Shown here: positions 59,387-64,000 of the stretch, piece after piece
Layout of the letters: each line of letters begins with the position of its first letter
How positions within the stretch are numbered: position 1 is the stretch's first letter
Assembly (NCBI GenBank): GCA_044463125.1
Contig: JBIQMS010000002.1
Location: forward strand, 148,912-212,911
Direction: 5' to 3'
Origin: CAYMZZ01 sp044463125
GTDB taxonomy: Bacteria > Bacteroidota > Bacteroidia > Chitinophagales > Chitinophagaceae
DNA length: 64,000 nt
Notes under the pieces: generated by a model
Seen by the model: only the letters and a program-made list of their open reading frames with translations
Database searches by the model: none
Told to the model about the DNA's origin: nothing
Program-made: the position numbers and the translations under genes

Positions 59387-60633
59387 TGAGAGCATCATAC
59401 CCTACATATAAATCAACTTCTATTCCCTGGCTACCTGAAATGCCTGAGCATTGGGAGCAAGTACCATTGTGTTCTTTAATCAAAAGCAAGAGTATAAAAA
59501 AGCAATCGGATAAGCCTTTACTTTCAGTATACAGGGACTATGGAGTTATTCTGAAGGATAGTAGAGACGATAATCACAACAAACCAGGTGAAGATTTATC
59601 AAACTACAAGTATGTCGGTATTGGAAATCTTGTACTAAATAAAATGAAAACATGGCAGGGGTCATTAGGTGTTTCAGACCATGAGGGGATTGTTAGCCCG
59701 GCATACATAGTTTGCAATGTGTCACCAAAAGTTCATGGTAGATATTTACACCATTTGTTGCGGTGTCATAATTATATTTATGAGTACAACAGACTTTCAT
59801 ATGGTATCCGTGTAGATCAGTGGGACATGCATTTTGAGGATTTTAAGAGAATTCCAATATTTCTCCCCCCACTCCCCGAACAAACCGCCATTGCTAACTA
59901 TCTCGATGCCAAAACCGATCAAATCAACCGCTTTATTGAGAAAAAAGAAAAGCTGATTGCCTTGTTAAAGGAGCAGAAGCAGGCGGTGATTAATGATGTG
60001 TTTGCTGATTGTAAAAGAAAGTATCCCAATCTGCGGTTAAAATACCTTGCTAAGATTAATCCGACTAAATCATTTTCAAAACTTCCTATTCAAGATGATG
60101 ACAATGTGGTTTTCTTACCAATGGAAAAAGTTTCAGAAGAAGGTGAAATTGATTGTAGTTTATTGAAGCAAACCGTAGAGTTAAAGAACGGGTTTACATT
60201 TTTTGAAAAAGGCGATATTATTGTAGCCAAAATCACTCCTTGTTTTGAAAATGGTAAGGGAGCACTCCTAAACAATCTTGCTACCTCATATGGTTTCGGT
60301 AGCACAGAGTTTCATACAATTCGACCGAATAAGAAAAAAATTCTGCCTGAGTATTTAAGGTGGGTTATATACAGTGAAGCCTTTCGTTCACTTGGCGAGT
60401 ATTTTATGGTTGGTTCAGCAGGTCAGAAAAGAGTTCCTGTTGAATATGTGTCAAACTACGTTGTGGCATTGCCAAGCCTTGAACATCAGGCTCAAATTGT
60501 TGATGAGATTCTTGTTGAAGTAAATCGAATTGACAAAGCAATAAAGCAGATAGAAATAGAAGTTGAAAAAGTTAAAGAATTAAAACAAAGCCTGATTGCA
60601 GAAGTGGTAACAGGCAGAATTAAAGTAGCATAG
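59386..60633 (+). CDS. hsdS: Type I restriction-modification system, specificity subunit HsdS
   Basis: 415 aa with two target-recognition domains. TRD1 spans about residues 10-165 (STSIPWLPEMPEHWEQVPL), the central conserved helix follows LPPLPEQTAIANYLDAKTDQ, TRD2 runs from about residue 215, and the C-terminal conserved region is LPSLEHQAQIVDEILVEVNR. Each TRD reads half of a bipartite target; the target itself cannot be read. Clearly A+T-rich. Confidence 0.94.
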   Translation: MRASYPTYKSTSIPWLPEMPEHWEQVPLCSLIKSKSIKKQSDKPLLSVYRDYGVILKDSRDDNHNKPGEDLSNYKYVGIGNLVLNKMKTWQGSLGVSDHEGIVSPAYIVCNVSPKVHGRYLHHLLRCHNYIYEYNRLSYGIRVDQWDMHFEDFKRIPIFLPPLPEQTAIANYLDAKTDQINRFIEKKEKLIALLKEQKQAVINDVFADCKRKYPNLRLKYLAKINPTKSFSKLPIQDDDNVVFLPMEKVSEEGEIDCSLLKQTVELKNGFTFFEKGDIIVAKITPCFENGKGALLNNLATSYGFGSTEFHTIRPNKKKILPEYLRWVIYSEAFRSLGEYFMVGSAGQKRVPVEYVSNYVVALPSLEHQAQIVDEILVEVNRIDKAIKQIEIEVEKVKELKQSLIAEVVTGRIKVA

Positions 60634-60634
60634 C

Positions 60635-62314
60635 ATGACAGAGCAGGAATTACATCAATACCTTAAAACGCATTTTCCAAAAGAGAATGAGCATTGCGAA
60701 TGGAAGGCATTCAGCAACCTGCGGTCCGATGTGTCGGGCCGTGCCGGTGATGATGTGATTTCTTATGTATCGGCCATTGCCAATATGGAAGGTGGCCATC
60801 TGGTAATGGGTGTGGAAGATAAAACCTTGCAAGTATTGGGTATGCAGCAGTTGCATGATTATACCGTTGAGAATTTCCCCTACCGCATTTTAGGCAACTG
60901 TATCCATTTGCCCAGTGAGGGGTTAAAGGTAGAATCCTTTACTACAACCGATACCCAAAAAACGGTTTGGGTACTGCACATACCCAAGCATGCAGCCCGC
61001 CAGCCGGTAATTGCTCACCGCAAAGCCTGGCAACGCAGTGGCGATAGCCTGATTGAGTTAACTGCCAGCCGCAAAGCTGCCATTCTGATAGAGCCCCTGC
61101 ATACCATTGATGATTGGAGTGCTGTGGCTTGTCCGGCAGCTACTATTCAGGAATTGGATGAAGCGGCTATTGCCAAAGCCCGCCAAAACTTCAAGGTTAA
61201 AAAACCACGCCTGACCGATGAAATGGAGCAATGGGACACCACAACATTTCTTACCAAAACCAAGCTACTGGTAAATGGTCAGCTTACCCGAACGGCCATT
61301 CTATTATTGGGTAAGCCGGAAGCGGTGGTGCATCTTAGTCCCTTGCAGCCACAAATCAGTTGGGTATTGTACAACAAGGATAAAGTAGAAAGAGACTACC
61401 AGCATTTTGAGCCTCCTTATATTCTGGCGGTAGATGAAGTGTATGCCAAAATCCGCAACCTCAAATACCGCTACCTGAAAGATGGTACTTTGTTCCCCGA
61501 GGAAATTGACCAGTACGATGCCAAGAACATCAAGGAGGCATTAAGCAACTGCATAGCCCACATGGATTTCACCTTGGGCGGTCGTATTTCCGTGGCCGAA
61601 AATGAAGATGGATATATTTCATTCACCAATCCGGGTACGTTTTTACCGGGCAGTGTGGAAGAAGTATTGAAAAGCGAAGAACCTCCATCCTTTTACCGCA
61701 ATACGCTATTGGCCAAAACCATGGAATCCTTCAATATGATAGATTCCATTGGCAGCGGAATTAAGCGTATGTATCGGGTGCAGCGGGAACGCTATTTCCC
61801 CATGCCTGATTATGATTTCAGCGGCAACAAAGTAAAACTCACTCTTACCGGCAAGGTGCTGGATATGGAATATGCCCGCGTGTTGGCCCGAAACCCTGAG
61901 CTGAGTCTGGATGAAATTATTTTGCTGGATAAAGTGCAAAAGAAGAAAGAATTGACAGATGCGGAAGTGCGCCATTTAAAAGCAAAGAATCTTATTGAGG
62001 GGCGCAAGCCTAATTTCCATATTTCAGTTTCGGTAGCCGAAAAGACAGAGCAGAAGGCAGATTACATCAAGGCAAGGGGCTTTAAAGACGACCATTACAA
62101 GGCACTGATTTTAGAGTTTATTGATAGGTACGGTTCTGCATCTAAAGAGGAGATAGATAAACTTGTGCTTGACCTTTTACCAAAAGTCTTGGATGAAGGT
62201 CAACGCAGCAATAAAGTGAGAAACCTTATTTACGCTATGTCAAAGCGGGATAAAACCATTAGAAATGCAGGAACCTCCCGCTATCCAAGATGGATTAGAA
62301 ACAGGGAAAATTAG
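60635..62314 (+). CDS. AlbA_2 (Schlafen-like) domain ATP-binding protein in R-M operon
   Basis: 559 aa. The N-terminal AlbA_2/Schlafen-like domain (HCEWKAFSNLRSD, DVISYVSAIANMEGGHLVMG) is followed by a region related to the C-terminal ATPase-like part of RecG-like/COG2865 proteins: KEALSNCIAHMDFTLGGRIS, EDGYISFTNPGTFLPGSVEE and DSIGSGIKRMYRVQRERYFP. The C-terminal 130 residues hold a winged-helix-like segment (LDEIILLDKVQKKKELTDAE). It starts 1 nt after hsdS. Such genes occur within type I loci; a regulatory or defence-related role is inferred, not known. Confidence 0.82.
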   Translation: MTEQELHQYLKTHFPKENEHCEWKAFSNLRSDVSGRAGDDVISYVSAIANMEGGHLVMGVEDKTLQVLGMQQLHDYTVENFPYRILGNCIHLPSEGLKVESFTTTDTQKTVWVLHIPKHAARQPVIAHRKAWQRSGDSLIELTASRKAAILIEPLHTIDDWSAVACPAATIQELDEAAIAKARQNFKVKKPRLTDEMEQWDTTTFLTKTKLLVNGQLTRTAILLLGKPEAVVHLSPLQPQISWVLYNKDKVERDYQHFEPPYILAVDEVYAKIRNLKYRYLKDGTLFPEEIDQYDAKNIKEALSNCIAHMDFTLGGRISVAENEDGYISFTNPGTFLPGSVEEVLKSEEPPSFYRNTLLAKTMESFNMIDSIGSGIKRMYRVQRERYFPMPDYDFSGNKVKLTLTGKVLDMEYARVLARNPELSLDEIILLDKVQKKKELTDAEVRHLKAKNLIEGRKPNFHISVSVAEKTEQKADYIKARGFKDDHYKALILEFIDRYGSASKEEIDKLVLDLLPKVLDEGQRSNKVRNLIYAMSKRDKTIRNAGTSRYPRWIRNREN

Positions 62315-62397
62315 ACGAACACTAGATGAAAATTAGACAAACATTAGATAAACTTGGCTGAGAAAGTATTGATAATCAATACCTAGTATTGTCTAAT
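62311..62397. promoter_or_regulatory. Repeats and concentric palindromes before hsdR
   Basis: A 22-bp direct repeat (62311-62332 and 62333-62354, TTAGACRAACAYTAGATRAA) begins in the stop codon of the AlbA_2 gene. Overlapping it, ATTAGACAA (62332-62340) pairs with TTGTCTAAT (62389-62397), and inside lies GTATTGATAATCAATAC (62366-62382). Possible operator region controlling the nuclease subunit. Confidence 0.6.
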
Positions 62398-62440
62398 AGG
62401 GCTGCTTAAAATTTTGAATTAATTAGATGAAAAACAAGGT

Positions 62441-64000
62441 ATGAGTACAGATACATCAGAAAAAGGGTTAGAAACCCTTATCGAAAGAAGCCTCCTAGAG
62501 GAGCAGGGGCTTCGTATTTCGTACCCAACGGATTACGACAGGGATCTATGCCTGAATAAAAAACTATTGTTTGAGTTTTTGCAAAGCACCCAGCCCGATG
62601 CATGGGATACCATCCAAAAGCGGGGCGAAGAAAAATTCCTGAAACGCCTTGCCGAGCAAATCAAGCAACGGGGCATTATTGATGTGTTGCGTAAAGGCAT
62701 CAAAGACCTTGACCTAAATGTGTGGCTGTATTTCAAAAGCCCTGCCTCCACCCTCAATGCCAAAGCCACCAAACTGTATCAGTCCAATATATTTTCCATC
62801 ACCCGTCAACTGCATTACAGCCTCAGCAACAACAATTCACTGGACATGGCCTTGTTCATCAACGGCCTTCCAGTCATTACGTTTGAACTTAAAAATCCCT
62901 GGACAGGGCAGAATATAAAACATGCCATCCGCCAATACCAAACCGACCGTGACCCCAAAGAGCCATTGTTTGCCTTTGGCCGTTGCATGGTTCATTTTGC
63001 CGTTGACCCCGATTTGGTGTACATGGCTACCGCCCTTTCAGGCTTCTCTACCTTTTTCCTGCCTTTCAACAAAGGCGTAAACAATGGAGCAGGCAATCCG
63101 GTAAATCCCAACGGGCTGAAAACTGATTATTTATGGAAGGAGATACTCACCAAACACAGCCTGAGCAACATCATTGAAAACTATGCCCAGATAGTAGAAG
63201 AAACAGATGAAGATACCGGCAAGGTTAAACGCAAACTGGTATTCCCCCGTTACCATCAGCTAAAAGTGGTGCAAAAGCTGCTGGCCGATGCAAAGGCAAA
63301 CGGTGTGGGACAGCGATATTTAATTCAGCATTCCGCAGGTTCAGGTAAATCCAACTCCATAACCTGGTTAGCACATCAGTTGGTCAGTTTGCATGATGCA
63401 GTCAATACCCAATCGGTTTTTGATAGTGTGATTGTGGTAACCGACCGTAAAGTGCTGGACAAGCAAATACGGGATAACATCAAACAGTTTGCACAAGTGG
63501 CCAAAGTGGTAGAAGCCATTGATAAAGGCAGCAAGCAGTTGAAACAGGCGCTGGAAGATGGCAAAAAAATCATTATTACCACCGTTCAGAAGTTTCCTTT
63601 TGTAATGGATGAAATTGGCGAACTGGCAGCCAGGCGTTTCGCCATCATCATAGATGAGGCTCACAGCAGCCAAAGCGGGGAAACCGCATCAAAAATGAAC
63701 TGGGTACTCAGCGACCGAAGCGAACCTTACGGGGATGAAGACAAAATTCCTGATGAGGAACCGGAAGATACCGAAGACCAGATTAACCAAATGATTCAGC
63801 AACGAAAGATGCTGAAAAATGCCAGCTACTTTGCCTTTACCGCAACACCCAAAAACAAGACTTTAGAAACCTTTGGTCGCAAAGGCATATTGCCTGATGA
63901 TACAGCAGGTGAACCGGGTAAATTTTACCCATTCCATCTGTACAGCATGAAACAAGCCATTGAGGAAGAATTTATTCTCAATGTGTTGGAAAACTATACC
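62441..64000 (+). CDS. hsdR: Type I restriction endonuclease subunit R HsdR (partial, cut by window edge)
   Basis: 520 codons are visible from ATG 62441 and the frame is open at the right edge. The order of motifs is that of HsdR: nuclease domain with the ELK residue in VITFELKNPWTGQN (about residue 150), Walker A QHSAGSGKSNSITW (about 297-308), motif II IIIDEAHSSQSGE (about 402) and motif III FAFTATPKNKTLE (about 465). It supplies the ATP-driven translocation and cleavage. The start follows a 126-bp gap with repeated and palindromic sequence, so its expression may be set separately from hsdM and hsdS. Confidence 0.95.
   Translation, partial: MSTDTSEKGLETLIERSLLEEQGLRISYPTDYDRDLCLNKKLLFEFLQSTQPDAWDTIQKRGEEKFLKRLAEQIKQRGIIDVLRKGIKDLDLNVWLYFKSPASTLNAKATKLYQSNIFSITRQLHYSLSNNNSLDMALFINGLPVITFELKNPWTGQNIKHAIRQYQTDRDPKEPLFAFGRCMVHFAVDPDLVYMATALSGFSTFFLPFNKGVNNGAGNPVNPNGLKTDYLWKEILTKHSLSNIIENYAQIVEETDEDTGKVKRKLVFPRYHQLKVVQKLLADAKANGVGQRYLIQHSAGSGKSNSITWLAHQLVSLHDAVNTQSVFDSVIVVTDRKVLDKQIRDNIKQFAQVAKVVEAIDKGSKQLKQALEDGKKIIITTVQKFPFVMDEIGELAARRFAIIIDEAHSSQSGETASKMNWVLSDRSEPYGDEDKIPDEEPEDTEDQINQMIQQRKMLKNASYFAFTATPKNKTLETFGRKGILPDDTAGEPGKFYPFHLYSMKQAIEEEFILNVLENYT

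Overview
The window looks like a chromosomal segment of a Bacteroidota bacterium, most likely from the Chitinophagaceae. The signs are Bacteroidota-type promoter boxes (TAnnTTTG), almost no Shine-Dalgarno sequences, a DUF4836-type lipoprotein, a short NuoG, and the ExbB-ExbD-ExbD-TonB and PstS-like/TPR gene sets. The family-level call is inference from gene content. No rRNA, tRNA, CRISPR array, prophage or insertion sequence was recognised.

Layout. 0-3 kb: a hypothetical gene, an LptF/LptG-type permease and a lipoprotein superoxide dismutase. 3.5-17 kb: a sulfur cluster with a CDF metal transporter, OsmC, an Rrf2 regulator, a 1-Cys peroxiredoxin, cysH, cysD, cysN, cobA, cysJ, cysI, a fused siroheme-synthase/TauE permease and metZ. 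It encodes sulfate activation to APS, direct APS reduction, sulfite reduction with its siroheme cofactor, and capture of sulfide as homocysteine. Two matching palindromes, before the peroxiredoxin and before cysD, look like operators of the Rrf2 protein. 17-30 kb: a sugar porter, two pseudouridine synthases, rlmN, a thiolase, a DinB-like protein, an ABC export pair, a DUF4836 lipoprotein, hisS and a low-molecular-weight tyrosine phosphatase. 30.6-33.6 kb: a small membrane protein, a PstS-like lipoprotein and a TPR protein. 33.9-48.7 kb: a complete nuoA-N respiratory complex I cluster with two extracytoplasmic genes inserted between nuoE and nuoF. 49-55 kb: an orphan MacB-like permease, exbB-exbD-exbD-tonB and a second tonB. 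55.6-57 kb: mnmE. 57.1 kb to the right edge: a type I restriction-modification island (xre-hsdM-hsdS-AlbA_2 ATPase-hsdR), with hsdR running off the window.

The most unusual content is between the genes. Nearly every larger spacer from 3 to 55.5 kb is built of repeat families: (1) a roughly 130-bp fold-back element whose arms each carry about four ATCTGCG units around a spacer that is 40-41 nt in the eight copies counted; (2) 7-bp arrays of ACGTNNN; (3) 7-bp GGTTTAR / TTAAACC arrays resembling plant telomere repeats; (4) smaller CGTGARN, AGTAGGR and TCAACAAA-type arrays. Different families often lie concentrically, so that the whole spacer is a nested inverted repeat. The repeats sit inside the nuo and cys operons, abut start codons and often supply the stop codon of the upstream gene. 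They are absent from the restriction-modification island, which suggests that the island arrived later.
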